Source: Lachnospiraceae bacterium (GTDB lineage: Bacteria > Bacillota > Clostridia > Lachnospirales > Lachnospiraceae). From it: a stretch of 39,020 nt of DNA. Shown here one piece after another: positions 23,094 to 32,417 of the stretch. Numbering within the stretch: the first letter of the stretch is position 1; the number at the start of each line of letters is the position of its first letter. The position numbers and the translations under genes were made by a program. The notes under the pieces are model-generated. The model did not search any database. It was not told the origin of the DNA and worked only from the letters and a program-made list of their open reading frames with translations. Location of the stretch: the NCBI GenBank assembly GCA_024695465.1, contig JAILID010000112.1:1-39020 (forward strand). Reading direction: 5' to 3'.

Positions 23094-23138
23094 AAAAACC
23101 CCGGAATCGTCAGGAATGACGCTTCCGGGGGTTTTTAT
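23094..23138. terminator. Bidirectional terminator between tRNA-Leu and the helicase gene
   Basis: AAAACCCCGGAA pairs with TTCCGGGGGTTTTT around an inner GTCA/TGAC pairing. Runs of A and T on both sides allow it to end both the tRNA transcript and the minus-strand helicase transcript. Confidence 0.85.
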
Positions 23139-23171
23139 ATTAGTTTTTAATTTTTCTGAGGCGTGAGAGGT

Positions 23172-24932
23172 TTACTTCTCTCCGTTTGCCTTTTCCATGT
23201 GGACGTTCAGTCCCCGGACCTTGGCGTTTCTCATGGCCCGCATGACTTTATCCGCGTTTTTCCGGTCTACGTCCACAAAGGAGTAGCTGTCCCGGATATC
23301 GATCGCGCCGACCATGCGGCCCGAGATCCCGGCCTCGCCGGCGATGGCGCCGACAATATCTCCGGGCTTGATCCGCTGGTTTCTGCCGACGTTGATGAAG
23401 AGCCGAACCATATCGTCGTCGTCGTTCCTTTCGGTTTCGCCTTTCCTTACGCGGAACTTTTTCCCGTCAAGCCTCTTTCCGCCGAAGGCGCGTCCCCGGC
23501 CGCCGAAACGGTCCTCCCTGCCCCGCATTTTCCCAAGCTCGTCGAGATTTCTGGGGACGCCGAGGTTTCCGATGTCGTCCACGTCTTTCATTTCCCCCAT
23601 ATGCATGGCGAGAAGGGCAGCGGCCAGATCCATGGAGGATACTTCGTCCTCGAAGATGCGCTTGTCGAGGAGATCCTTCAGCTTCTCAAGCGCGCCCTCA
23701 TCCTTCTCCAGCAGTTCTACCGCCTTGTCCAGGATCTTTTCGCTCTTGATCTCATTGATATCTCCAAGCGAGGGGATCGCCTGGGGGATGATCCGGGTCT
23801 TGCAGTAGCGCTGGATATCCCGCATCTTGTATACTTCCCGGCCCACCACCAGCGAATAGGCGGTCCCGCTCTTGCCGGCGCGGCCGGTCCGGCCGATCCG
23901 GTGGACGTAATATTCGTCGTCCTGGGGAATGTCGTAGTTGAAGACCGCGTCGATATCCTCCACGTCGATGCCTCTGGCTACCACGTCGGTGGCTACGAGG
24001 ATCTCGGTCATATGCCGGCGGAAGCCGTTCATGACCCGGTCGCGCTGGGCCTGGGAGAGGTCTCCGTGCAGGCCTTCGGCATAGTAGCCCCGGGTTTTCA
24101 GCTCGTCGACCAGCTCGTCGACCTTGCGCTTGGTGTTGCAGAATACGACGGAGAGCTTCGGCTCGTACAGGTCCAGAAGCCGGCAGAGCACCTCCGTCTT
24201 GCGGTTGGGCCTTACGTCATAGTAGTATTGGGTGATTTCGGGAACCGTAAGCTCTTTTCTGGTGATCCGGACGATTTCCGGATCTTTCAGAAAGCGGTTG
24301 GCCAGCTCGACGATCTCTTTGGGCATGGTCGCGGAAAACATGACGGTCTGCCGGTCTTCCGGCAGCTCTGTCAGGATCGTCTTCATGTCGTCGATAAAGC
24401 CCATGTCCAGCATCTCGTCAGCTTCATCGAGGACTGCGGTGCGGACGTTGTCAAAACGGACGGTTCCCCTCCGCATATGGTCCATGATCCGCCCCGGAGT
24501 TCCGACCATGACCTGGGTTCCGTCCTTCAGTCCCCGGATCTGCTTGACGATGTCCTGGCCTCCGTAAACCGGCAGGATCTTTACGCCGCTTAAATATTTG
24601 GCGTAACGATGAAGTTCGTCGGAAACCTGGATGGCCAGTTCCCGGGTGGGGCAGAGGATGACGGCCTGAAGCTTCTTGAGTCCGGGATCCACTTTCTCGA
24701 GAAGGGGGAGGCCGAAGGCGGCTGTTTTCCCTGTTCCCGTCTGGGCCTGTCCGATCATGTCCCGTCCCTCCATCTCAATGGGGATTGCTTTCTCCTGAAT
24801 CGGCGAGGCTGAGTCAAAGCCCATGTCCGAAATCGCCCTTAAGAGCCGGCTGTTAAGCCCGAGGGTCTCGAATCCGCTCCTTACTTCTTCTTCGCTGCCG
24901 TCTGTTATCTTTTCTTCTTTTATAAAATCCAT
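23172..24932 (-). CDS. DEAD-box ATP-dependent RNA helicase, DbpA-domain type
   Basis: The 586-residue protein has all core helicase motifs: Q motif SPIQEKAIPIE (43-53), Walker A AQTGTGKT (63-70), DEAD in VLDEADEMLDMG near 170, SAT, and HRIGRTGRAG near 345. The tail from about 505 (VRLFINVGRNQRIKP) is the DbpA/CsdA-type RNA-binding domain seen in CshA/DeaD-like helicases, preceded by a Gly/Arg-rich linker. It likely unwinds structured RNA in ribosome assembly, mRNA decay or cold growth. The start is ATG at 24932, after AAGGGATAT. It is a single-gene unit with its own promoter and terminator. Confidence 0.93.
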   Translation of the reverse strand: MDFIKEEKITDGSEEEVRSGFETLGLNSRLLRAISDMGFDSASPIQEKAIPIEMEGRDMIGQAQTGTGKTAAFGLPLLEKVDPGLKKLQAVILCPTRELAIQVSDELHRYAKYLSGVKILPVYGGQDIVKQIRGLKDGTQVMVGTPGRIMDHMRRGTVRFDNVRTAVLDEADEMLDMGFIDDMKTILTELPEDRQTVMFSATMPKEIVELANRFLKDPEIVRITRKELTVPEITQYYYDVRPNRKTEVLCRLLDLYEPKLSVVFCNTKRKVDELVDELKTRGYYAEGLHGDLSQAQRDRVMNGFRRHMTEILVATDVVARGIDVEDIDAVFNYDIPQDDEYYVHRIGRTGRAGKSGTAYSLVVGREVYKMRDIQRYCKTRIIPQAIPSLGDINEIKSEKILDKAVELLEKDEGALEKLKDLLDKRIFEDEVSSMDLAAALLAMHMGEMKDVDDIGNLGVPRNLDELGKMRGREDRFGGRGRAFGGKRLDGKKFRVRKGETERNDDDDMVRLFINVGRNQRIKPGDIVGAIAGEAGISGRMVGAIDIRDSYSFVDVDRKNADKVMRAMRNAKVRGLNVHMEKANGEK

Positions 24933-24964
24933 ATATCCCTTTCTTTCGTGTTGATATTCAAGTT

Positions 24965-24996
24965 ATTATAAAAGCACACTTGAGAGGAAATGTCAA
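24965..24996 (-). promoter_or_regulatory. Promoter of the DEAD-box helicase gene
   Basis: On the minus strand TTGACA (24996-24991) is followed after 20 bases by TATAAT (24970-24965). The gap is long; a TTTATA two bases earlier gives 18. About 30 bases then lead to the ATG at 24932. Confidence 0.5.
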
Positions 24997-25100
24997 ATAG
25001 TATCGGAACTTATTTCCCCGGAGGAAGAACTTCTCCATCACCAATGCGGTTTTCTTCCGCCGGGCGGAAACGGAATCAGCGCCGGGCCGGACAATTCTCC

Positions 25101-25129
25101 TTGCAACATTCTTTTGTTGTTGGTATGAT
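25101..25129 (+). promoter_or_regulatory. Strong promoter with structured leader for the 25255 gene
   Basis: TTGCAA (25101-25106), 17 bases, TATGAT (25124-25129). The leader of about 120 bases holds a perfect palindrome GGCTGATCAGCC near 25160-25171 and GC-rich hairpins, with no riboswitch that I recognise. It lies back to back with the helicase promoter. Confidence 0.7.
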
Positions 25130-25254
25130 GTAAGTGTTCGGCTGACCTGAAAAAAGGATGGGCTGATCAGCCGGAGGACAGCCGCGCGCAGAAAGCGGGG
25201 ACGATGCCGGCGCGAAAACGCTTGTTTTGAAAAATGAAAGGCGGGAAGCAGAAA

Positions 25255-25791
25255 ATGGCGGAAGCAGAATATCATATTCAAATAAGAAGAGGGCACAGCG
25301 TAAGGCTTCGTTTCTGGTTTGATCCGATCAGCGAGCGCATCCTTCGCGGCAGGGACGATCTGCCCATAAAGGACGAGCTGTCCTGCGACGCGCATATCGC
25401 GATCAGGCTCCTTCTGCCTGTTATAAGCAGGTTTTTTAAGGATAAATTCTATTTTCATAATGAGCTGAATCTGATGTATTTTAACGACGTCAGAAAGCTT
25501 ATTGACGAACTTCGAAATCTTTCCTATTGTCTGGAGCTGAGGGAGTTTGATAAGGTTTCCATGGGTTTTCTGGAAGACAGGCTCAGTATCGAAATGCTTG
25601 TTCCGGAAGACGTCTACGAGGAGCGCTACAAAAACGCCTCCCCGGAGGAGCAGAGGGAAGCGGTCATCAGCCATCTTCCGGTTCTGGGGGAATTTTACCG
25701 GAATATCGCGGATTATCTTGCGGCTATGATTGATAAATATGAAAAAAAGGGTTTTGAATGGATCGCGATCTCGACGGCCGGCGACAAATAA
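25255..25791 (+). CDS. Protein of unknown function
   Basis: The protein is 178 residues from the ATG at 25255, chosen for the GGCGGGAAG site eight bases before; an ATG at 25234 would add seven residues without a site. It is soluble, with no signal or membrane segment. The N-terminal half opens with beta-type HIQIRRGHSVRLRFWF and a helix IAIRLLLPVISRFF, and the C-terminal half is helical: PEDVYEERYKNASPEEQREA, then FYRNIADYLAAMIDKYEKKG. I do not recognise the family. It has its own strong promoter and stands alone between minus-strand genes, which argues it is real. Confidence 0.7.
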   Translation: MAEAEYHIQIRRGHSVRLRFWFDPISERILRGRDDLPIKDELSCDAHIAIRLLLPVISRFFKDKFYFHNELNLMYFNDVRKLIDELRNLSYCLELREFDKVSMGFLEDRLSIEMLVPEDVYEERYKNASPEEQREAVISHLPVLGEFYRNIADYLAAMIDKYEKKGFEWIAISTAGDK

Positions 25792-25824
25792 ATCAGCGGT
25801 TTTGCCGGAAGCCCTGCCTTCCTT

Positions 25825-26607
25825 TCAGTAGTGGACATAAAACTCCCTCATATCGTCAAGCCTTAAGCAGCCCAACATGGCGCCTTTTTCGTCATATACC
25901 GCACAGCCGCAGTCGATATCGATGAGATGTCCCTTCCCGCCTCTCCATATACGTCCCCGTTCGTCATTTCCGGGTTTTTTGAAGGAGATAGTCGGGGTAT
26001 GACCGAAAATCATGGTCGTTTTCCGGGGATAGGAATTGTACAGTTCGCGGTAGTCGCGTTTATATGAAAAAATCCTGCCTTCGGAATCAGGATACTGCCG
26101 TTCCCAGACTACGTGTTCGACTTCTTCTTTGCTGCTGTCTTTCCAGCGCAGAGGGCTTAACACCGGCCTTTCCGCATGGGTCGCATGGCAGAGGTAAAAA
26201 TAGTGACCGCCAACGGCTAAAGAAGGGATGACCAGATAGGCTTCCCGGATATAATGGAGAATCGCTGTCCGCGTCGCTTTCGGAAGCCGGATATATTTAT
26301 TCCAGGTACTGCTTCCTCCGTTCATGATCCAGAGTCCGAATTCTTCTGATTTCAGCGCTTTGGGAGAATAGCACATCTGGGCGGCTTTGCGGGCGGCGCG
26401 GATGAACATCAGATCGTGATTTCCAAGCAGGAAGGTGACGTTGTCCATCATCATCAGCATGAGATAGAGATCAACGCCATCCGGTCCGCGGTCCGCAACG
26501 TCGCCGAGCACATAAAGACGGTCGTTTTCGGAAAATTGTATTTTCTCAAGCATTCTGACGAAGAGGTCTAGTCTGCCATGTATATCTGATATTACATACG
26601 TTCCCAT
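25825..26607 (-). CDS. Metallophosphoesterase, PP1/PrpA-like serine-threonine phosphatase fold
   Basis: The 260-residue protein has the five-part metal site of calcineurin-like phosphoesterases: SDIHG (7-11), GDVADRGP (36-43), GNHD (62-65), a His near LCHATHAERP and GHTPTIS near 200. This set is that of bacterial PrpA/B-like protein phosphatases and diadenosine tetraphosphatase relatives. Substrate could be a phosphoprotein or a nucleotide. It is transcribed from a promoter inside the end of the AraC gene upstream. Nothing in the context fixes the substrate. Confidence 0.85.
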   Translation of the reverse strand: MGTYVISDIHGRLDLFVRMLEKIQFSENDRLYVLGDVADRGPDGVDLYLMLMMMDNVTFLLGNHDLMFIRAARKAAQMCYSPKALKSEEFGLWIMNGGSSTWNKYIRLPKATRTAILHYIREAYLVIPSLAVGGHYFYLCHATHAERPVLSPLRWKDSSKEEVEHVVWERQYPDSEGRIFSYKRDYRELYNSYPRKTTMIFGHTPTISFKKPGNDERGRIWRGGKGHLIDIDCGCAVYDEKGAMLGCLRLDDMREFYVHY

Positions 26608-26645
26608 AGATTTTCCTTCCGTGCTGAACTTCTTACCTTCTTTCT

Positions 26646-26674
26646 ATTCTAGCATATTTTTCCCGGATTGTCAC
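26646..26674 (-). promoter_or_regulatory. Promoter of the phosphoesterase gene
   Basis: On the minus strand GTGACA (26674-26669), 17 bases, TAGAAT (26651-26646). The -35 overlaps the stop codon of the AraC gene. Confidence 0.5.
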
Positions 26675-27060
26675 TCTTCCATCTTTTTCCTGTACGCCGA
26701 GGGGGAAATCCCATAGAGACGGTGGAAACAGTTGCTGTACCAGGACGGGGACTCGATTCCGACCGCATGGCCGATGTCCTTGATTCGCATAGATGTTGTT
26801 TTCAGCAGCACTTTGCTTTCTTCCATCCGGCAGATCCGGATATATTCCGTTATGGTCGCGCCGACTTCCCGGCCGAATAATTTTTCCAGATAGGATTCCG
26901 AAAGCCCCATTTCCCGGGCTATTTTTTCGCAGGTGAGTTTTTCCCGGCAATGCGCCTTGATATATTCTTTGACGACCACCATGTCCCGGCGGAGACCGGT
27001 GCTGTCCCGGGGGTCCCGAAGCGCGCCGTAGGCTCCTCCCGTGTTCTTTCGCAGCGTCAT
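26671..27060 (-). CDS. AraC-family DNA-binding domain protein
   Basis: The 129-residue protein is only the AraC/XylS DNA-binding domain: two helix-turn-helix units, LTCEKIAREMGLSESYLEKL (about 42-61) and MRIKDIGHAVGIESPSWYSN (about 90-109), ending in the family tail GISPSAYRKK. No ligand or receiver domain is present. GAGGAGGGA stands four bases before the ATG. It follows the larger AraC gene with a 42-base gap, so the two are likely one operon. The pair resembles stand-alone regulators whose partner senses the signal. Confidence 0.8.
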   Translation of the reverse strand: MTLRKNTGGAYGALRDPRDSTGLRRDMVVVKEYIKAHCREKLTCEKIAREMGLSESYLEKLFGREVGATITEYIRICRMEESKVLLKTTSMRIKDIGHAVGIESPSWYSNCFHRLYGISPSAYRKKMEE

Positions 27061-27102
27061 AGTATCCCTCCTCTTAAAAGGTTTTCCGTTTTCCCCGGCA
27101 GC

Positions 27103-27660
27103 TTACATTCCCCGGTCCAGCCTGAATTCGGATGGTGAAAAGCCATAGATTTTTTTGAAGCATTTGGAGAAATAAGATACGTTTTTGTAACCGACCTTGC
27201 GGCTTATGTCCTGCACCCGCATCTTCTCATCCAGAAGCAGTTCCCTGGCTTTTTCCATCCGGCAGCGTTCAATATAGGTTCCGATGGAGACGCCTTCCTT
27301 TTTCCGAAAAATCCGGGACAGATGTCCGCTGCAGATGCCGGCTTCCTCTGACAGGATTTTCAGCGAAAGGGAATCCATGTAATGTTCTCTTATATATTTT
27401 TTTATTTTGACGACATCCTCGTTGACGCCGGGTTTTTTTACGAATTTCTTACGGAGCCTTGTCTGCGTTTTCTTTTCCTTGTGAAACGCTACGTCGGCAA
27501 TCAGAAGATCCGCGCCCTCCAAGTAGATGACCTCCAAAGCCTCCCCGATCGTGTCTACCCGCCGAATGCTGCCGATGCTTTCTTTCTTATCCAGGTAATG
27601 GACGACCTTTTCATAGTTTTTGCCTTCCTTTGAGACAACAATGATTTCGGGGGATTTCAT
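27103..27660 (-). CDS. AraC-family regulator with short receiver-like N-terminal part
   Basis: I chose the ATG at 27660, with AGGAGGTG seven bases before; the upstream frame start is not supported. The 185-residue protein has an N-terminal part (1-65) with IIVVSKEG and ADLLIADV, like a degenerate receiver domain, without the usual phospho-acceptor cluster at its start. The C-terminal AraC domain (about 90-183) has two HTH units, LSLKILSEEAGICSGHLSRI and MRVQDISRKVGYKNVSYFSK, and the ending YGFSPSEFR. Its promoter has a phased array of three 21-bp sites, so autoregulation is likely. Signal unknown. Confidence 0.8.
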   Translation of the reverse strand: MKSPEIIVVSKEGKNYEKVVHYLDKKESIGSIRRVDTIGEALEVIYLEGADLLIADVAFHKEKKTQTRLRKKFVKKPGVNEDVVKIKKYIREHYMDSLSLKILSEEAGICSGHLSRIFRKKEGVSIGTYIERCRMEKARELLLDEKMRVQDISRKVGYKNVSYFSKCFKKIYGFSPSEFRLDRGM

Positions 27661-27685
27661 CTTTTCGCACCTCCTTTTTTTACGC

Positions 27686-27714
27686 ATCATATCCCTTTTT
27701 TCTTTTTGATTCAA
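27686..27714 (-). promoter_or_regulatory. Promoter of the AraC operon
   Basis: On the minus strand TTGAAT (27714-27709), 17 bases, TATGAT (27691-27686), then 25 bases to the ATG at 27660 with AGGAGGTG between. The 21-bp repeat array begins 15 bases upstream of the -35. Confidence 0.75.
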
Positions 27715-27728
27715 GCATTCCGGGCAAA

Positions 27729-27791
27729 ATGTCAAAATATCGAATAGTTTTATCCAAAAACCGAATAGATATGTCAAAATATCGACAAGAA
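27729..27791 (-). repeat. Three tandem 21-bp operator-like repeats upstream of the AraC promoter
   Basis: Units begin at 27729, 27750 and 27771. Units 1 and 3 share their first 15 bases exactly (ATGTCAAAATATCGA); unit 2 matches unit 1 at 15 of 21 positions and shares CGAATAG. The 21-base period is two DNA turns, placing all units on one face. They sit immediately upstream of the -35, where AraC-type activators bind. Confidence 0.75.
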
Positions 27792-27853
27792 GAGGGTGAT
27801 GAAAAATGGAAATGCCGGGCGCAGACGCACGGACATCTATTCCGATAATACGC

Positions 27854-27871
27854 GCCGCTTCGCGCTCCCGC
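27854..27871. repeat. 18-nt extragenic repeat, copy 1
   Basis: GCCGCTTCGCGCTCCCGC recurs exactly at 31282-31299. Here it lies in a hairpin with CGCCGC/GCGGCG arms. A partial match (TTGCCGCTTCGC) occurs near 34236. It looks like a short dispersed palindromic element. Confidence 0.55.
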
Positions 27872-27886
27872 GGCGATGCAAAAGCA

Positions 27887-27923
27887 AACCAGCCGCCCCG
27901 TGATCACACGGGAACGGCTGGTT
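27887..27923 (-). terminator. Terminator of the lipoprotein-aminotransferase operon
   Basis: AACCAGCCG/CGGCTGGTT form a 9-bp stem with an inner CCCGTG/CACGGG pairing. On the minus strand it is followed by TGCTTTTG, 37 bases after the lipoprotein stop codon. Confidence 0.6.
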
Positions 27924-27959
27924 TTGATGGCTGTATATCTGATGCGCCGCATGCGGGTC

Positions 27960-28403
27960 TTAACGGACCGGTTCCACATGGCGGAGAATCTCCTGGAAGA
28001 CCCGGTCCGCTTCACCTTTCGGGTCTTCTTCAGCCCGGATCGGATCGATCAGTATGACCGGAATCCCGGCGGCCTGAACCGCTTTTCGTCCGGCGTCAAT
28101 GGCGGCCGCGTCTGAGGCGAAGAGGACGGCCAGGGCGGCCGGATGGTTGGCGACCATATTCTTCAGCTGGGCGTTCTGGATCTGTCCGACGTTTCCGCAC
28201 ATCTCATAATGAGTCCGGAAGCCGGCTTCGATGCAGAGGTCCTGCAGACGATTGGTCATGACGTTAAGGCCGCCGCCGTCATTTTCTCCCCTGGAGGCGA
28301 TGGCAATCAGCGGATTCCGGTCTGTCGTAAAAGAGGCGTCGCCGCAGCCGCTGAGGAGCGTAAGAAGAAGGGCGCTGAAGATAAGGATTCTGATGGCTTT
28401 CAT
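27960..28403 (-). CDS. Lipoprotein with a one-lobe periplasmic-binding-like domain
   Basis: The 147-residue protein has a signal peptide ending in the lipobox LLSG-C20, so it is anchored outside the membrane. The rest, with IAIASRGEN, IQNAQLKNMVAN and AIDAGRKAVQAAGIPVILID, matches the N-lobe of type I (sugar, peripla_BP_4-like) binding proteins. The C-lobe is absent and no transporter genes are near, so it is not a normal ABC substrate receptor. It begins four bases after the aminotransferase stop codon, hence is translated from the same mRNA. Function unknown. Confidence 0.7.
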   Translation of the reverse strand: MKAIRILIFSALLLTLLSGCGDASFTTDRNPLIAIASRGENDGGGLNVMTNRLQDLCIEAGFRTHYEMCGNVGQIQNAQLKNMVANHPAALAVLFASDAAAIDAGRKAVQAAGIPVILIDPIRAEEDPKGEADRVFQEILRHVEPVR

Positions 28404-28407
28404 TTTC

Positions 28408-29625
28408 TTAATCCTGGTGGTAGGAGGAGAGGAACGATTCGATATGGCCGCAGGCCTCGCCCAGCACGGAACGCCTGGGCAGGTAGACGATCCGGAAGTG
28501 GTCGGGATAAGGCCAGTTGAAACCGGTTCCCTGGACCAGAAGCACGCGTTCCTTCTTCAGGAGATCGTAGGCAAACTGCATATCGTCATGGATGTTGAAC
28601 TTCTCGATATCAATTTTCGGGAAGCAGTAGAAAGCCGCCTTGGGCTTCACGACGGAAAGGCCCGGAATCTCGTTGATCCGCTTATAGATGAAATCCCTCT
28701 GCCGGGTGACCCTTCCGGTTTCGTTGACATAGCCTTTGACGGACTGGGTGCCGCCCAGGGCGGTCTGGACGATCGACTGGGCCGGGACGTTGGAGCAAAG
28801 GCGCATGGAAGAGAGCATCTTGATGCCTTCCATGTAGTCCCTGGCCATATCCTTATTGCCGGAGAGGATCATCCAGCCGATTCGAAAACCGGCGATCATG
28901 TGGGACTTGGAAAGCCCGGAGAAGGTTACGCAGAAAAGGTCCGGCGCCAGGGACGCGATCGCGGTGTGGGTATAGCCGTCCATGAGCAGGCGGTCATAGA
29001 TTTCATCAGAGAAGAGGATGAGCTGATGCTCCCGGGCAATCTTTACGATTCCCTCCAGGATCTCCTTCGGGTAGACTGCTCCGGTGGGGTTGTTGGGGTT
29101 GATCACGACGATGGCTTTTGTCCGGTCGCTTATCTTGCTTTCCAGATCCTTAAGGTCGGGATTCCAGTCGCTCTGCTCGTCGCAGAGATAATGGACGACT
29201 TTGCCGCCGGCCAGCGTCGCGCAGGCAGTCCATAAAGGATAGTCCGGAGCCGGGATCAGGATCTCGTCCCCGTCGTCCAGAAGGGCGGACATGGCCAGGT
29301 TGATGAGCTCGGAAGCGCCGTTGCCGGTATAGATGTCGTCCATCGAAAGATTGGGGATTCCGAGGTTCTGGGCGTACTGCATGATCGCCTTCCGGGCGGA
29401 CCAGAGTCCCTTCGAGTTGGAATAGCCCTCGCATTCCCGCAGATTGAAGGACATGTCGGCGATGACTTCTTCGGGAGCGCGGAAGCCAAAAGGCGCCGGG
29501 TTTCCGATATTGAGCTTTAAGACCTCAATGCCCTGGGCAATCATGCGGTCGGCCTCTTCGACGACCGGTCCGCGGACATCATAAAGAACATTGTCGAGCT
29601 TTGTTGATTTCTTGAATTCTTTCAT
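28408..29625 (-). CDS. PLP-dependent aminotransferase, class I/II (AlaA/AspC-like)
   Basis: The 405-residue protein has the fold-type I signatures: YTGNGASELINL (99-110), NPNNPTG (176-182), D207 and Y210 for the cofactor, and the PLP lysine K240 in SGLSKSHMIAGFRIGW. The last resembles AlaA-type alanine-glutamate transaminases. It exchanges an amino group between an amino acid and 2-oxoglutarate. The gene lies back to back with gdhA, so the two control glutamate flux together. A small lipoprotein gene follows. Substrate preference (alanine or aspartate) is not decided by motif. Confidence 0.9.
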   Translation of the reverse strand: MKEFKKSTKLDNVLYDVRGPVVEEADRMIAQGIEVLKLNIGNPAPFGFRAPEEVIADMSFNLRECEGYSNSKGLWSARKAIMQYAQNLGIPNLSMDDIYTGNGASELINLAMSALLDDGDEILIPAPDYPLWTACATLAGGKVVHYLCDEQSDWNPDLKDLESKISDRTKAIVVINPNNPTGAVYPKEILEGIVKIAREHQLILFSDEIYDRLLMDGYTHTAIASLAPDLFCVTFSGLSKSHMIAGFRIGWMILSGNKDMARDYMEGIKMLSSMRLCSNVPAQSIVQTALGGTQSVKGYVNETGRVTRQRDFIYKRINEIPGLSVVKPKAAFYCFPKIDIEKFNIHDDMQFAYDLLKKERVLLVQGTGFNWPYPDHFRIVYLPRRSVLGEACGHIESFLSSYHQD

Positions 29626-29664
29626 TTTCTGCCTCCCCGCTGCCTGATGCAGCTATTGAGGGCT

Positions 29665-29693
29665 ATTATAGCACACTTGGCGGGAGGGGACAA
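29665..29693 (-). promoter_or_regulatory. Promoter of the aminotransferase operon
   Basis: On the minus strand TTGTCC (29693-29688), 17 bases, TATAAT (29670-29665). GGGGAGG precedes the ATG at 29625. The gdhA promoter lies 32 bases away facing the other way. Confidence 0.75.
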
Positions 29694-29724
29694 GCAAAGG
29701 AACAGCATGCGGAAAAAACGGGTC

Positions 29725-31210
<1,486 letters not shown>

Positions 31211-31239
31211 TAAGCCCCGGATCAGATGGCGACTGTTAT

Positions 31240-31270
31240 AAGGAGGGACCCCTTGGGGTCCCTCCTTTGA
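31240..31270 (+). terminator. Terminator of gdhA
   Basis: A perfect 13-bp stem, AAGGAGGGACCCC with GGGGTCCCTCCTT, with a two-base loop sequence and a short T run after. Its very stable stem compensates for the short T tract. Confidence 0.75.
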
Positions 31271-31281
31271 CATATGATATT

Positions 31282-31299
31282 GCCGCTTCGCGCTCCCGC
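31282..31299. repeat. 18-nt extragenic repeat, copy 2
   Basis: Exact match to the repeat at 27854-27871. Here ATTGC/GCAAT arms flank it, so the flanks differ between copies while the core is kept. It lies between gdhA and dgt. Confidence 0.55.
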
Positions 31300-31339
31300 A
31301 ATCCTTAAGAAAAAAGAAGGAAAACCCCGCCGCGCGCGG

Positions 31340-31345
31340 TATAAT
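31340..31345 (+). promoter_or_regulatory. Possible -10 element for the dgt-dnaG-rpoD cluster
   Basis: TATAAT 50 bases before the dgt ATG. The expected -35 position (AAGGAA) is poor and the spacer is very GC-rich, so this is weak. No other candidate is seen. Confidence 0.3.
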
Positions 31346-31394
31346 AAAGCAGAACGAAAAAAAGCCTGTGCTCTTAAAGTCTAAGAGGTTGCGT

Positions 31395-32396
31395 ATGATT
31401 CGAGAAGAACTGGAAAAGAGGGAATATGAGCTCCTGAGCCCCTTCGCGGCCAGGTCGGCAGACAGCCGGGGACGGCTTGAGCCTGAAGAGGAATGCGATA
31501 TCCGCACTGCCTTCATGCGGGACCGGGACAGGATCGTTCACTGCAAGTCTTTCCGGCGCCTGAAGGATAAAACCCAGGTCTTTCTGGCTCCGCAGGGAGC
31601 CCATTACCGGACCCGGCTCATGCATACCCTGGAGGTCTCCCAGACCTCCAGGACTGCGGCCCGGGCCCTCCGTCTCAACGAGGACCTGGTGGAAGCCATC
31701 GCGCTGGGCCACGACCTGGGTCATACGCCCTTCGGCCATGCGGGGGAAAGGGGACTGAACGCCGTAGCCCCCCGGGGCTTCCGCCACGCCGAGCAGAGCC
31801 TTCGGATCGTTGACGTCCTGGAGAAGGAGGGGCGCGGCCTCAACCTCAGTTGGGAGGTTCGGGACGGTATTTTAAACCACGGAAGCAGCTGCAGCCCCGC
31901 CACCCTGGAAGGGCAGGTGGTCCGGCTCTGCGATAAGATTTCCTACATCCATCATGATATGGACGACGCGGAAAGGGCCGGGATCCTGACGGAAGAGGAC
32001 ATTCCGGAAGGGCTGAGAAAGCTGCTCGGTTACTCCACCCGGGAGAGGCTCAACACATTCATCCATGATCTGGTAGAGAATTCAGAAGGAAAGGATTCCG
32101 TTCAGATGTCCGACCGGATCGGCAGGGCCATGCAGGAGCTCCGCAGCTTCCTGTTTGAGAATCTCTACACGAATCCTGCAGCGAAACGCGAGGAAGCCAA
32201 GGCGACCCGGATGGTAGAGGCCCTCTATCAGCACTATATCGAGCGCCCGGAGGATATGAAGGAAGAATTTGTCCGCCGTATCGCAGGGGGAGAAAAAAAG
32301 GAAAGAGCCGCCCTCGACTACATTTCAGGGATGACCGATCAATACGCCATGGCAAAATTCAGCGAAATATTCATTCCAAGGTCATGGGACCGTTAA
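31395..32396 (+). CDS. dgt: dGTP triphosphohydrolase-like HD protein
   Basis: The 333-residue protein has the HD site of deoxyguanosinetriphosphatases: H77 in RTRLMHTLEVSQ, H106-D107 in LGHDLGH, H110 and H115. These enzymes cut dNTPs to deoxynucleoside and triphosphate. The ATG at 31395 is preferred, with AAGAGGTT before; the longer frame from 31368 has no site. It is the first gene of the dnaG-rpoD cluster, ending 21 bases before dnaG. A dgt-type gene at the head of this operon is common in Clostridia as I recall. Confidence 0.9.
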   Translation: MIREELEKREYELLSPFAARSADSRGRLEPEEECDIRTAFMRDRDRIVHCKSFRRLKDKTQVFLAPQGAHYRTRLMHTLEVSQTSRTAARALRLNEDLVEAIALGHDLGHTPFGHAGERGLNAVAPRGFRHAEQSLRIVDVLEKEGRGLNLSWEVRDGILNHGSSCSPATLEGQVVRLCDKISYIHHDMDDAERAGILTEEDIPEGLRKLLGYSTRERLNTFIHDLVENSEGKDSVQMSDRIGRAMQELRSFLFENLYTNPAAKREEAKATRMVEALYQHYIERPEDMKEEFVRRIAGGEKKERAALDYISGMTDQYAMAKFSEIFIPRSWDR

Positions 32397-32417
32397 GAAG
32401 AAGGAAGGAGGAGCAGA

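Noticed and set aside
23163-24593. A 476-codon plus-strand ORF opposite the DEAD-box helicase
   Set aside because: The minus strand carries all helicase motifs; this frame has none.
27806-28057. An 83-codon plus-strand ORF divergent from the AraC gene, with GAGGGTG before its ATG
   Set aside because: It runs through the extragenic repeat and terminator hairpin and into the antisense of the lipoprotein gene, with low-complexity Pro/Gly/Arg content.
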